From positions 1 through 64,000 of the forward strand of contig NZ_FQVO01000011.1 of assembly GCF_900129385.1 (NCBI RefSeq): a stretch of DNA of 64,000 nucleotides, given 5' to 3'. The stretch's first letter is position 1. Each line of letters begins with the position of its first letter. The notes under the pieces are model-generated. The model had not been told where the DNA came from. It searched no databases and saw only the letters and a list, made by a program, of their open reading frames with translations. Shown in pieces: positions 27,635 through 36,798 of this stretch. The stretch is from Chryseobacterium takakiae (GTDB lineage Bacteria; Bacteroidota; Bacteroidia; Flavobacteriales; Weeksellaceae). The position numbers were made by a program, and so were the translations under genes.

Positions 27635-27886
27635 ATGGAACAGCAATCTAAAGACCCCCTTCATGGCAAACGGCTTGATGCCATTCTTGAAGAACTTGTA
27701 GAATATTACAACGGTTTTGAAAGGCTTGGCGAGCAAATCAATATCAAATGTTTTACAGATAACCCCAGCATCAGCTCATCCCTGAAATTTCTCAGGAAAA
27801 CGGCTTGGGCAAGAACAAAAGTGGAAAGCCTCTATCTTTTTATGCTGAGAGAGAAAAAAAGAAAAGAAACGAGAGGTCAGAAGTAG
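27635..27886 (+). CDS. VF530-family (DUF2132) small DNA-binding protein
   Basis: This 83-aa protein matches the VF530/DUF2132 family. The opening DPLHGKRLDAILEELVEYY is a family hallmark, followed by GFERLGEQINIKCFTDNPSI and SLKFLRKTAWARTKVESLY. The fold is a small helical domain named for a Vibrio fischeri structure; DNA binding is proposed for the family but its role is unclear. The basic C-terminus (KKRKETRGQK) is consistent with nucleic acid binding. Confidence 0.85.
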   Translation: MEQQSKDPLHGKRLDAILEELVEYYNGFERLGEQINIKCFTDNPSISSSLKFLRKTAWARTKVESLYLFMLREKKRKETRGQK

Positions 27887-27988
27887 AATGTGAAGGATGC
27901 TTCTTTACCCGTTATTCTTCGCCCAATGAATCCAAAAACAGTATATTTGTAATGTTAATCGTGAAAATTCACGAAAAAAAGAAAAAAT

Positions 27989-28489
27989 ATGACAATCGAA
28001 AACAATCATGTTGTAGCTGTAAGTTACATCCTTCACACCATCGAAGAAGACGGTAGTAAAACTCTTGTAGAAGAGACCACAGCAGAAAATCCACTAACGT
28101 TCTTGTACGGTGTTGGAATGATGATTCCAAAATTTGAGCAGAATATTTTGGGATTACATGCTGGAGATAAAGCATCATTTGTAATTCAGCCGGAAGAAGC
28201 TTACGGTGAAAGACAGCCGGATGCCATTGCACAATTGCCGATCGATATGTTCCAGGAATCCGGAGTTCCGCCGGTTGGAGCTATTTTACCATTATCGGAT
28301 AACCAGGGGAATAATTTTCAGGCGTTTGTGGTAGAAGTAACGCCGGAAGCGGTAGTAGCGGATCTTAACCATCCCATGGCCGGAAAAGTTTTAGATTTCC
28401 AGGTAGAAGTTTTGAACACGCGTCCTGCAACACAAGAAGAGCTTGCACATGGTCATGCTCACGGAGTTGACGGAAATGAAGCCCATTAA
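27989..28489 (+). CDS. FKBP-type peptidyl-prolyl isomerase, SlyD type
   Basis: This 166-aa cytoplasmic protein catalyses proline isomerisation and assists folding. The FKBP core opens with VVAVSYILHT and includes ENPLTFLYGVGMMIPKFEQN. The inserted-in-flap chaperone domain lies in the middle (about 70-125), and the FKBP strand LDFQVEVLNTRPAT closes the fold. The C-terminus is short with a few histidines (HGHAHGVDGNEAH), a weaker version of the E. coli SlyD metal-binding tail. A terminator follows at 28494-28521. Confidence 0.92.
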   Translation: MTIENNHVVAVSYILHTIEEDGSKTLVEETTAENPLTFLYGVGMMIPKFEQNILGLHAGDKASFVIQPEEAYGERQPDAIAQLPIDMFQESGVPPVGAILPLSDNQGNNFQAFVVEVTPEAVVADLNHPMAGKVLDFQVEVLNTRPATQEELAHGHAHGVDGNEAH

Positions 28490-28493
28490 ATAT

Positions 28494-28521
28494 AAAATGT
28501 CCGATTTTTTTCGGACATTTT
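28494..28521 (+). terminator. Terminator of the SlyD-type gene
   Basis: AAAATGTCCGA (28494-28504) pairs with TCGGACATTTT (28511-28521), followed by TTTAAT. Confidence 0.85.
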
Positions 28522-28563
28522 TTTAATAATTATCTAAGCTTTTAATTTCTGTTTCAAGTTGCT

Positions 28564-28941
28564 TTACTCTAAAAATTCACCGCTTACATAATACCAACGG
28601 TTCTGAATCATTTTAAAAGTTGATAATTCGTGATGAATCTGCGGCTCGTTATTTTCATCCGTATAAAAAGCTTTAAACTCTACTTTATGTAAAGAAGGCT
28701 TGTTTACAATTTCCAGCTTTGTCCAGGTATTACGCACTCCCCATTCCTGTAAGTCTTTTTTACTGTGATATTTTCTTTTGCTGGGAAGCGTTGTTTCCAT
28801 TAAATACTCACCATTCGGAATAGCAAAAGCCGAAAATCTTGAACGCATTAAAGCTTCCGCTGTTGGAGCATATTTTTCTCTTGTATGATAAGGCTTACAG
28901 CATTCTTCGTAGGTTTTTCCGGAACAGCAGGGGCAATTCAT
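28564..28941 (-). CDS. YchJ-family protein with SEC-C zinc motif
   Basis: This 125-aa protein belongs to the YchJ (UPF0225) family. The N-terminal CPCCSGKTYEECC is a SEC-C-type zinc-binding motif. A domain with MRSRFSAFAIPNGEYLMETT and a conserved tryptophan-rich end (NRWYYVSGEF) follows. The biochemical role is not established. A -7 box (TAATTTTG, minus strand, 28968-28961) lies about 20 bases upstream, with a CAA (TTG on the minus strand) 20 bases further at 28989-28991. Confidence 0.88.
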   Translation of the reverse strand: MNCPCCSGKTYEECCKPYHTREKYAPTAEALMRSRFSAFAIPNGEYLMETTLPSKRKYHSKKDLQEWGVRNTWTKLEIVNKPSLHKVEFKAFYTDENNEPQIHHELSTFKMIQNRWYYVSGEFLE

Positions 28942-29284
28942 TTTGTTTATTCTTTGAACACAAAATTACGCGAATATTTTACCAATTACAAAAAGTCGGA
29001 TGTCAATAGAGCCGGGCTTTAGCTCGGCTAAAAAATAATCAGTTCCACTAGGCTTTAGCCAAAACTTATATAATTTTCAAAATAATTAAAAGTCAGCATT
29101 ATCTGTAAAATCAGCGAGAGAAAATCTCCCAAAGAATATAGATTTAATATATTTCGTGATATTTTCAGAACATTTAAAAATATTATTATTTGAATAATCA
29201 GCGAGAGAAAAATTTTGATGAATATTTGTGCTGCTAGTGTTTAGAAATAAAAAAAAGCATCCAAAAATTGAATGCTCTTAAAAA
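28942..29284. other. Intergenic region with small palindromic repeats
   Basis: No gene seen. An inverted repeat reading AGCCGGGCTTTAGCTCGGCT lies at 29010-29029 and a related GGCTTTAGCC at 29051-29060. The phrase AATCAGCGAGAGAAAA occurs twice (near 29110 and 29197). The right end holds the terminator of the M3 peptidase gene. Confidence 0.6.
29256..29276 (-). terminator. Terminator of the M3 peptidase gene
   Basis: On the minus strand AGCATTCAA pairs with TTGGATGCT with one mismatch and runs into TTTTTTT. Confidence 0.7.
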
Positions 29285-31426
29285 TTATTTAATAAATCCT
29301 CTGCTTCTTAATAAAGGCTTGATATCCGGATCGTGGCCCGTAAAATCTCTGAATGCCTGATTCAGGTCAACAGAATTTCCTACAGAAAGAATATACTTTC
29401 TGAATCGGTCTCCGTTTTCCCGGGTAAGTCCACCGTTATTTTTAATCCATTCCCAAGCGTCATTATCCAGTGTTTCAGACCAAAGATATGCGTAATATCC
29501 GGCAGAATAACCGCCACCCCAAATGTGCGCAAAATAAGGGGTATGATATCTTGGAGGAACTGTTGATAAAGTAAATCCGTGCTTTGCTAATGATTGTTTT
29601 TCAAAATCTAAAACAGGAATTAACTCACTTTCATTGGTTACCGTATGCCAGTCCATATCCAGTTCGGCAGCGGATACCAATTCTGTAGTCATATAACCCT
29701 GATTGAATGTGGAAGCTTTTTTTATCTTATCTACCAGAGTTTGAGGTATTGGCTGTTTTGTCTCATAATGTAAAGCATAATTTTTCAAAACCACAGGATC
29801 CAGTGCCCAGTGTTCGTTGATCTGTGAAGGAAATTCCACAAAATCTCTCGGTACATTGGTTCCTGAAAGAGAAGGATATTTCTGGCTGGCAAACATTCCG
29901 TGAATAGAGTGTCCGAATTCATGGAAAATCGTTGAAACATCATCAAAGCTGATTAATGAAGGTTTTCCCGGAGCCGGCTTCTGGTAATTGTAGCAGTTTA
30001 CAATAACAGGTTTCGTGCCTAGTAAATAAGACTGTTCAACAAAGTTGCTCATCCATGCGCCTCCGTTTTTAGAATCCCTTGTATAGAAATCAAGATAGTA
30101 GATCGCAATAGATTTACCGTCGTGATCAAAAACCTCATAGGTTACTACATCCGGATGATAAACCGGCAGGTCTGTTCTCTTTTTGAAAGTCAGTCCGTAG
30201 AACTTTTCGGCAGCGAAGAAAACTCCTTTTTCCAGAACTGTTGTGATTTCAAAATAAGGCTTGATTTCACTTTCATCCAAATCAAATTTTGCTTTTCGTA
30301 CCTGCTCGGCATAGTAGTTCCAGTCCCAAGGTTCTACTTCAAATCCACCGTTTTGCTGATTGATAAGATCCTGAATGTCTTTTGCTTCACGTTTTGCAGT
30401 TTCCACGGCAGGTGTTGCAATCTGGTTCATTAATTTCGTGGCAGCTTCAGGAGTTTTTGCCATCTGATCCTGCAATTTCCATTCTGCGAAGCTCTTTTTG
30501 CCTAAAATCTGTGCTTTTTTCAGTCTTAGTTTTGCTAATTTTTCAATCGTTTCTCTCGTATCATTTCCGTCACCTTTTTCTGCTCTCGTCCAGGATGCTT
30601 TGAACAGTTTTTCTCTTGTAGCCCTGTTTTTCAGGTTTTGCAAAAGAGGCTGTTGGGTTGTATTCTGTAAAGCTAAAAGATACTGGCCTTCTTTTCCTGC
30701 ATTTTTAGCATCGGTAGCGGCAGCCGCAATCTCATCGGCAGAAAGTCCGTCAAGTTCCTTTGCATCCGTAAAGAAAACACCGCCCTGTTTTCTGGCTTCC
30801 AGCAATTTATTAGAAAACTGAGTAGATAAAGAAGCTAATTCCTGATTGATCTGTTTTAATTTTTCCTTATCTGCTGCGGAAAGATTAGCTCCGGCAATTT
30901 CAAAATTTTGTTTATAGTACTGTAAAAGTCTTTTGCTTTCAGAATCAAGTCCGTTTTCCGAAATGGCTTTTATTCTTTTATAAAGTTTTTCATTCAGATA
31001 CATTTTATCGGAATGTGCCGCAAAAATCGGTGCGTATTCTTCATCCAGAGCCTGCAATGTAGGATTGGTGTTGGCACTGGTAAGATTGGAGAAAACAATC
31101 ACGGCTCTTTTCAGCACTTCACCGCTTTTTTCCAGGGCTACTAATGTGTTTTCAAAAGTTGAAGCTTCAGGATTATTGGCGATTTTCAGAATTTCAGCAT
31201 CATGTTGCTTTAGTCCGAAATCAAATGCGGGTTTAAAATGTTCATCTTTAATTTTGTCAAATTCCGGTGCCTCATACTGAAGTTTGCTTTTCTTCATAAA
31301 GGGATTAGACGACAGGGAAGCGTCCGGGGTGGGAACTTCCGTTTGAGTTTCAGTGCTTTTCATTGTAGTACAGGATTGATTAAATGCTAACGCAGAAATT
31401 AATAATACTGATGAAATCTTCTTCAT
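29285..31426 (-). CDS. M3-family zinc metallopeptidase (peptidyl-dipeptidase Dcp-like), lipoprotein
   Basis: This 713-aa protein has the M3 zinc motif HEFGH at residues 502-506 (DDVSTIFHEFGHSIHG) and the downstream conserved FPSQINEHWALDP. Length and sequence fit the Dcp/oligopeptidase A branch, which trims dipeptides from peptide C-termini. The N-terminus is a lipoprotein signal (FNQSC), so unlike E. coli Dcp it should be membrane-anchored outside the cytoplasm. The Ser/Thr-rich stretch after the lipobox is a tether. Confidence 0.92.
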   Translation of the reverse strand: MKKISSVLLISALAFNQSCTTMKSTETQTEVPTPDASLSSNPFMKKSKLQYEAPEFDKIKDEHFKPAFDFGLKQHDAEILKIANNPEASTFENTLVALEKSGEVLKRAVIVFSNLTSANTNPTLQALDEEYAPIFAAHSDKMYLNEKLYKRIKAISENGLDSESKRLLQYYKQNFEIAGANLSAADKEKLKQINQELASLSTQFSNKLLEARKQGGVFFTDAKELDGLSADEIAAAATDAKNAGKEGQYLLALQNTTQQPLLQNLKNRATREKLFKASWTRAEKGDGNDTRETIEKLAKLRLKKAQILGKKSFAEWKLQDQMAKTPEAATKLMNQIATPAVETAKREAKDIQDLINQQNGGFEVEPWDWNYYAEQVRKAKFDLDESEIKPYFEITTVLEKGVFFAAEKFYGLTFKKRTDLPVYHPDVVTYEVFDHDGKSIAIYYLDFYTRDSKNGGAWMSNFVEQSYLLGTKPVIVNCYNYQKPAPGKPSLISFDDVSTIFHEFGHSIHGMFASQKYPSLSGTNVPRDFVEFPSQINEHWALDPVVLKNYALHYETKQPIPQTLVDKIKKASTFNQGYMTTELVSAAELDMDWHTVTNESELIPVLDFEKQSLAKHGFTLSTVPPRYHTPYFAHIWGGGYSAGYYAYLWSETLDNDAWEWIKNNGGLTRENGDRFRKYILSVGNSVDLNQAFRDFTGHDPDIKPLLRSRGFIK

Positions 31427-31504
31427 AATGATTTATTAATAATGCCTAAAGATATTAAATCTTCCGTTAAAAGTGCAGGATTTTATATCTTATGATTAAA
31501 GAAT

Positions 31505-31534
31505 CAGCGCTTTTCCGAATCCGGAAAAGCGCTG
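31505..31534 (-). terminator. Perfect 13-bp hairpin after the SPW gene
   Basis: CAGCGCTTTTCCG (31505-31517) pairs perfectly with CGGAAAAGCGCTG (31522-31534). The T tract is weak on either strand, so the stem may act by strength or as a transcript 3' end. Confidence 0.55.
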
Positions 31535-31564
31535 TGGTATTGCATTGAAAAAATTAAATGAGTT

Positions 31565-31930
31565 CTAAATCTGCTTGGGTGTATGAACTGTTGATGTTGC
31601 TTTACGGGAAAGCAGCACCGCAACAATTTCAAAAGCTCCCAAAATAACATGCGGAAGGTAAATCCGGTCACTGAATCCGAACAGCCATGGGGAAACCATC
31701 AGCAAAAATCCCGCTACAAAATCTATTGTAAGATGAATTTTATAGGGAATTACTTTTGCAATAGAATACTCATAGTTTGTCAGAATACTGTACAATAGTG
31801 TAGAAACACCAATAAGCACAGGAGTTACGGTTGCTGCGCTGTCATCAGCGAATCCTAAAATCCATGGTGCGGCAATTAATATGATGCCTACAAGATAATC
31901 CAGAATAGCGTGTGTTTTTGATGAAATCAT
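31565..31930 (-). CDS. SPW-repeat membrane protein
   Basis: This 121-aa protein has four hydrophobic segments arranged as two repeats. Each repeat ends in the SPW-type motif: APWILGFADD in the first and SPWLFGFSD in the second. SPW proteins are small inner-membrane proteins of unknown function. It appears to be a single gene. Confidence 0.85.
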   Translation of the reverse strand: MISSKTHAILDYLVGIILIAAPWILGFADDSAATVTPVLIGVSTLLYSILTNYEYSIAKVIPYKIHLTIDFVAGFLLMVSPWLFGFSDRIYLPHVILGAFEIVAVLLSRKATSTVHTPKQI

Positions 31931-32157
31931 AATATTATATTTTGTAATGTGTGGAAACTATAGTCCAATACATGTACCATTGAGTCTGTAAATGTGGTAT
32001 AAATTATTGATTTTTAGCGTTTTTTATTGTGTGTCAATAGAAAAAAAATATTTGAAGATTGAGTATTATGATTCTGATCGTATAATATTTAAAAGAGATG
32101 TAATATTTTTTATAAATTAGGTGTCTATAAATAAGATAATCATAAAAACCATTGAGT

Positions 32158-32976
32158 ATGAAATCAACAAAACTTATTATTTTTTCAGCTTTTGTAGTAT
32201 TGGCATCTTGTGATGGCAACAAAGAAAAGAAGCAGAATGACGGTGAAGGGAGCTGGGTGAAAAATGTAGTGAATACCGATCACGGACCTGTAAGAGAAAA
32301 ACAGGTAACAGGTAATTTTGACGAGATTGAAGTTTCACAGGCCATAGAGGCAGAAATTATAAAATCTGATGTGGAGAAGGTCGTTATTTCCGCCCCTGAA
32401 AATATCATTGATGATGTGTTGGTTGATATCAGCGGTGGTGAACTTCATATTCATTATAAAAAGGGAATCAGGGTGATGAATAACCATAATGTTACTGCAA
32501 AAATTTATGCTAAAGATTTTACGAAATTAGAAGCTAATTCTGCGGCAGGCATAGTGGTTAAAGATAAATTCGTTCAGGAAAAAACAAGTATTGAAGTATC
32601 TAGTGCAGGATCAGTGAGCGGAAATCTTGAAGCCAATGATTTTGATATTTCTGCCGGAAGCAGCAGCCGTTTTTCAGGTAAAATATGGGCAGTGGATCTT
32701 GATATTGATGCCTCTTCGGGAGCCAGTATGGATCTTTCAGGAAAAGCTAAAAACGCAGAAGTCTCTTCATCATCAGGAAGCAGCATTTCTGCCAAAAATC
32801 TTGTTGCAGATAACTTAAAAGCGGAAGCCTCAAGCGGAGCGAGTATTGATATCAGTGCTGCATCATCCATTAATGCGGAAGCTTCTTCGGGAGGGAGTAT
32901 AGATGTTTCTAAGAAAGGAAATGTAACTTCTGTAACGAAACAGGAAAATAGCGGTGGAAGCGTAAGTATTCATTAA
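32158..32976 (+). CDS. Head-GIN domain lipoprotein (DUF2807)
   Basis: From the ATG at 32158 the product is 272 aa with a lipobox (LASC, Cys18); an in-frame TTG at 32152 is ignored. The mature region starts with FDEIEVSQAIEAEI, the head-GIN opening. A repeating beta-helix follows, rich in Ser, Gly, Ala and Asp (units like SSGASIDISA). The family is a cell-envelope adhesin-like or auto-transporter-adhesin-like fold of unknown role, common in Bacteroidota. It is convergent with the antiporter gene; the two stop codons overlap by four bases. Confidence 0.85.
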   Translation: MKSTKLIIFSAFVVLASCDGNKEKKQNDGEGSWVKNVVNTDHGPVREKQVTGNFDEIEVSQAIEAEIIKSDVEKVVISAPENIIDDVLVDISGGELHIHYKKGIRVMNNHNVTAKIYAKDFTKLEANSAAGIVVKDKFVQEKTSIEVSSAGSVSGNLEANDFDISAGSSSRFSGKIWAVDLDIDASSGASMDLSGKAKNAEVSSSSGSSISAKNLVADNLKAEASSGASIDISAASSINAEASSGGSIDVSKKGNVTSVTKQENSGGSVSIH

Positions 32977-34850
32977 TTATTTTCATTATCGTCTTCATCA
33001 TTAGACGAATCTTCCCATTGATTATTCTCAAAATTAAGATTGTCATAAGCCAATAATTCCTCCTCTCTCTGGAGGATTTCTTTTGTGGTAAAAAGATGAA
33101 TTTCATCATCTTCCTCAGCCTTGGCAAGTTTTCTGATGGATTCTTTATCAATAGCCATAAATCTTTGCCCGAGACGTCTTGCGGCATATTTACGCATTCC
33201 TGTTTCGTGGAGTACGTCCACTGCCATATCAACGGCTGTACCCAAGGTTTCACGATAAATATTATTGATACCGTTATTTAAAAAGTCATATGCATCAATT
33301 CTGTTTTTAGCTCTTACAAATATTTTTACGTGAGGATAATTTTCGCGGACTATTTCAGCAACAAATTTATTGTCATCCGGATCATCCAGACAGAGAACCA
33401 GTATTTCTGCATCTTCAATTCCTGCAGCGCGTAAAGTGGGAATTTTAGTAGCATCACCATAATATACCTTAAAACCGTAGCTCCTTAATAATTTAACACG
33501 GTCAGAATCTCTGTCTAAAACCGTTGCAGAAATTTTATTGGCCTTCAGAAGTCTTCCTACCGTGCTTCCAAAATGCCCGAATCCTACAATAATAATTTTC
33601 TTTTGGCGAGGATTGCTTTCCAGAATATTAAAATCGTTATCAGAATCAGGAACTTCTTTGATAAAACGTGGAGTGATCAGTCTGTCATTAATAATCAACA
33701 GAAAAGGAGTGATACACATCGTAATGGCAGTAACCGCCATCATTTGTGCATTAAGTTCAGGCCCAAAAAGATAAAGATTGGAAGCATAGTTGATCAATAC
33801 AAAAGCAAATTCTCCTACCTGTGAAAGCGCAAAAGCATAAAACAGACTTTGAGGGGTATCAATTTTAAAAAATCTCCCGATAAAAAATAGAACAATAAAT
33901 TTAATGATCAATACCGCAAAAACAGTACTGAAAATAAAAATGGGATCATCCTGAATGACATTAAAATTCATTGTTGAGCCTACACTCACAAAAAAAACAG
34001 CAAGCAGCAATCCTTTAAACGGATCAATATGGGCCTCAAGCTCATGCCGGAATTCGCTGTTGGCCAGCATCACACCCGCAAGAAAAGCTCCCAAAGCGGG
34101 CGATAAGCCAATGGCAACCATTAATTCCGAAACTCCTATGACCAGAAATAGGGAAGAAGCCGTTAAAAGTTCCGTCATTCCGGATTTTGAAACATATCTT
34201 AAAAAAGGTACAAAGACATATCTTCCCAGCAAGATTAATATCACCACGCCTAAAATTACGGTTGCAAACTGCATCCATTCCGGAAGGGTCTGAATGAGTA
34301 CCTGAATTTCATTATCCTGATGTCTTGCCTTGTAATGTGCGATCAGCGGCAATATCGCCAGAATAGGAATTACCGCAATATCCTGGAATAAAAGTGTGGA
34401 AAACGAAGCCTCACCTGCCAATGTTTTTAAATTATTTTTTTCCTGTAAGGTCTGTAAAACAATCGCTGTGGAAGAAAGAGCGAAACACATGGCGATAGCG
34501 ATTGATTTGTCTAAAGGCCATCCAACCATTATGAAAACCAGGAAAAGCAACGAAATGGTAAGAAGCATCTGAGTAAGCCCCAGCCCGATAATTTTCTTCC
34601 GCATGTCCCAGAATTTTTTTGGCTCAAGCTCCAATCCGACTAGAAAAAGCAGCATTACCACCCCAAATTCACTGGCGTGCATGATGTCATCCACATCTCT
34701 TCCGGTGAGTTTTAATGCGTAAGGGCCGATGATAATTCCGCCTGCAATATAGCCAATCACAGAACTTAGTCCGAATTTCCTTGCCAGGGGAACCATAATA
34801 ATGGCAACGCCCAGGAATAAGAGGGTATTCATGGCTAGGCTTGTCTCCAT
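32973..34850 (-). CDS. CPA2-family cation:proton antiporter with RCK domain (KefB/KefC-like)
   Basis: This 625-aa protein has an N-terminal Na+/H+ exchanger-type membrane domain of about 12 helices (residues 1-390). A Rossmann RCK-N/TrkA-N domain begins at about 410 (IIIVGFGHFGSTVGRLL) and the tail is acidic. This is the layout of KefB/KefC, potassium efflux systems gated by nucleotide or glutathione adducts. A KefF/KefG-like flavoprotein gene lies 3 bp upstream in the same operon, which strengthens the assignment. Ion selectivity is not proven. Confidence 0.88.
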   Translation of the reverse strand: METSLAMNTLLFLGVAIIMVPLARKFGLSSVIGYIAGGIIIGPYALKLTGRDVDDIMHASEFGVVMLLFLVGLELEPKKFWDMRKKIIGLGLTQMLLTISLLFLVFIMVGWPLDKSIAIAMCFALSSTAIVLQTLQEKNNLKTLAGEASFSTLLFQDIAVIPILAILPLIAHYKARHQDNEIQVLIQTLPEWMQFATVILGVVILILLGRYVFVPFLRYVSKSGMTELLTASSLFLVIGVSELMVAIGLSPALGAFLAGVMLANSEFRHELEAHIDPFKGLLLAVFFVSVGSTMNFNVIQDDPIFIFSTVFAVLIIKFIVLFFIGRFFKIDTPQSLFYAFALSQVGEFAFVLINYASNLYLFGPELNAQMMAVTAITMCITPFLLIINDRLITPRFIKEVPDSDNDFNILESNPRQKKIIIVGFGHFGSTVGRLLKANKISATVLDRDSDRVKLLRSYGFKVYYGDATKIPTLRAAGIEDAEILVLCLDDPDDNKFVAEIVRENYPHVKIFVRAKNRIDAYDFLNNGINNIYRETLGTAVDMAVDVLHETGMRKYAARRLGQRFMAIDKESIRKLAKAEEDDEIHLFTTKEILQREEELLAYDNLNFENNQWEDSSNDEDDNENN

Positions 34851-34853
34851 AGT

Positions 34854-35375
34854 TTATTGATTAAGAAGTTCTGAAAATTCCTGTTTATGGGTTATGATTT
34901 CTTTTTTTGAAAGCTTACTGGCCTCGTAAACGATTTTAATACTTTTAATATTAGCTTTAAAGACATTTAACGAAACGATGAGCCCGCTGATTAATTCTTC
35001 AACAGTGAATTTGTAGGTTCCGTTTCTGTGGAATGATCTTTCTTTTCCGCCGGTAGTGACCAGGATATAAACTTCCTTTCCCTCAAGAGGATTATAATTT
35101 CCTTCTTTGAGCCAGTCGCGGTCAAATACCTCATCAATCCAGAGTTTCAGCAGAGGAGGCATTCCAAACCAGATCAGGGGAAACTGAAAAATAAAACGTT
35201 CATAGTTTTTTATTCTTTTTCTTTCCCTGAATGCGGCAATATGAAAATCCGGATATTCTTCGTAAAGGTCTCTTAAGGTAAAATGCTGGTGGCGAACATA
35301 GAAATTGATGAGCTCTGCATTCGAGTTGGAGTGCTCTAAATAAGGATGTGCAAAAACTACCAACGTCTTCTTCAT
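34854..35375 (-). CDS. NAD(P)H oxidoreductase, KefF/KefG-like flavodoxin fold
   Basis: This 173-aa protein is a quinone reductase-type flavoprotein. Key segments are FAHPYLEHSNSNAELI at the N-terminus, FQFPLIWFGMPPLLKLWIDEVF in the middle and the FMN-contacting VTTGGKERSF. In enterobacteria KefF and KefG are cytoplasmic ancillary subunits that activate the cognate Kef channel. Here the gene sits directly upstream of the Kef-like antiporter with a 3-bp gap, so a regulatory subunit role is likely. Confidence 0.87.
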   Translation of the reverse strand: MKKTLVVFAHPYLEHSNSNAELINFYVRHQHFTLRDLYEEYPDFHIAAFRERKRIKNYERFIFQFPLIWFGMPPLLKLWIDEVFDRDWLKEGNYNPLEGKEVYILVTTGGKERSFHRNGTYKFTVEELISGLIVSLNVFKANIKSIKIVYEASKLSKKEIITHKQEFSELLNQ

Positions 35376-35404
35376 AAACCTGTTTTAGGTAAATATAATG
35401 AAAA

Positions 35405-35427
35405 AAATCTGTTTTTAAAACAGATTT
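35405..35427 (-). terminator. Hairpin terminator downstream of the LemA-TPM operon
   Basis: AAATCTGTTTT (35405-35415) pairs with AAAACAGATTT (35417-35427). On the minus strand a T tract follows, fitting the operon that ends at 35586. Confidence 0.65.
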
Positions 35428-35585
35428 AGAAGGATGTTATTAATTTTTAATACAGTTTTTCATTATTAATTAAGGAATACTTAATAATAATTTATTAATT
35501 ATATGAAATTTTCCCATATGGTTATGGAAAGAAAAGAGTATAGAAATTATTGTAAATGATTTAATTGAAATTAAAATAATCGAAT

Positions 35586-36386
35586 CTACCATCCACCGGA
35601 AGCGCCCCCGCCTCCGAAGCTTCCGCCCCCGCCAAATCCGCCAAATCCTCCGCCCCCGCCAGAACTTCCGCCACCAAAACCTCCACCCCCGAAGCTGCCC
35701 GGGAAAGGAAAGAACCCGCCGGAATAATTTCGTCGGCCTCTTCTCGAAAGGATAACATCGTCGTCATCATCATTTCCACCGCCTCTGTTTCCGAAAAGGA
35801 TGGCAAAAATAATGAAGATGACAAAAGCTATAATGATAATTTTAATAAGACCTCCGTTTTCGTTCTTCTGATTCTTTTTTAAAGGTTTGAATTTTCCCTG
35901 CACGGCTTCCATAATTGCAGAAGTTCCGCGGTCAATTCCTTCAAACCATTCACCCTGCTTAAAATGCGGGGTTACGATATAATCAAGAATCTGTCCTGCA
36001 ACAGAAGCTGTTAAATATTGCTCAACTGCCCGTCCCTGCTGGATAGACATGGTGTGGTCTTCGGTTGCAATTAAAAAAACAACACCATTGTCAACATCTT
36101 TCTGCCCGATTCCCCATTTTTCACCAAATTGGGTAGCCAGGAAATTGGCATCTTCGCCTTTTGTTGATTTGATAATAACTACCTCAATTTCCGTAGAAGT
36201 AGAATCTGAAAAGGCAATCAGTTTTTTATTAAGGTCGTTTTTTTCCTGTTCGGAAAGAAGATTGGCTTCATCAAAAACAGGATATAAAACCGCCGGCTTG
36301 TCCGGAATAGAATATTGTGCTGATACAAATGTGTAAAAGCATAAAAGTAGAAATGAAAATACTATTTTAAGAGAAGGTAATTTCAT
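35586..36386 (-). CDS. TPM domain protein (YgcG-like) with glycine-rich tail
   Basis: From the ATG at 36386 the product is 266 aa with a signal peptide (cleavage near FVSAQ). An in-frame ATG at 36398 is also possible. The TPM domain (about 30-170) contains YPVFDEANLLSEQEKNDLN and DNGVVFLIATEDHT. A transmembrane helix follows (IIIIAFVIFIIFAILF), then a low-complexity tail of Gly/Phe/Ser repeats ending SGGW. This is the classic YgcG layout. The role of TPM proteins is debated; thylakoid homologs help photosystem repair. It is the third gene of a LemA-TPM-TPM operon and overlaps the second by 20 bp. Confidence 0.88.
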   Translation of the reverse strand: MKLPSLKIVFSFLLLCFYTFVSAQYSIPDKPAVLYPVFDEANLLSEQEKNDLNKKLIAFSDSTSTEIEVVIIKSTKGEDANFLATQFGEKWGIGQKDVDNGVVFLIATEDHTMSIQQGRAVEQYLTASVAGQILDYIVTPHFKQGEWFEGIDRGTSAIMEAVQGKFKPLKKNQKNENGGLIKIIIIAFVIFIIFAILFGNRGGGNDDDDDVILSRRGRRNYSGGFFPFPGSFGGGGFGGGSSGGGGGFGGFGGGGSFGGGGASGGW

Positions 36387-36798
36387 TAGACAGCTCATTG
36401 GGGTTTTCTCCTGTTACAGGAAAATGTTTTTTGAGTTCAAGACCGGTTTCCAGAATGGCACTTTTCAGTGCCTTGTAATAATTTCCTTTGGCAAATTCAG
36501 AAGTCATGAAATCATGCAGATGATCCCAGTAAGATTGATGTACTTTTTCATGAATACCGGTGTCACCGATAATGGTAAGGTACTTTTGTTCAAAATTAAC
36601 ATGGAAAAGCACGGCATTTCTTTCGGCAGTTTTTGCCATGCACAATTCTTCAAAGACCTTGAATGCGGTTTTAGCATTGTCAGTGTCCGTATTGGAATCA
36701 ATATGTACACGGATTTCGCCGGTAGAATGTTCTTCTGCCGACTGAATAGCCTCCACGAGGGAAGCTATCTGCTGATTGGTTAGGAAATTTCTGGCCAT
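36367..36798 (-). CDS. TPM domain protein (short, cytoplasmic form)
   Basis: This 143-aa protein is a TPM domain without a signal peptide. It opens FLTNQQIASLVEAIQSAEEHSTGEIRVHI-like and includes RNAVLFHVNFEQKYLTIIGD. Its start codon overlaps the LemA stop by one base (TAATG arrangement), and its 3' end overlaps the next TPM gene, so all three are translationally coupled. Having one soluble and one membrane-anchored TPM paralog in tandem is common in this lineage. Confidence 0.85.
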   Translation of the reverse strand: MARNFLTNQQIASLVEAIQSAEEHSTGEIRVHIDSNTDTDNAKTAFKVFEELCMAKTAERNAVLFHVNFEQKYLTIIGDTGIHEKVHQSYWDHLHDFMTSEFAKGNYYKALKSAILETGLELKKHFPVTGENPNELSNEITFS

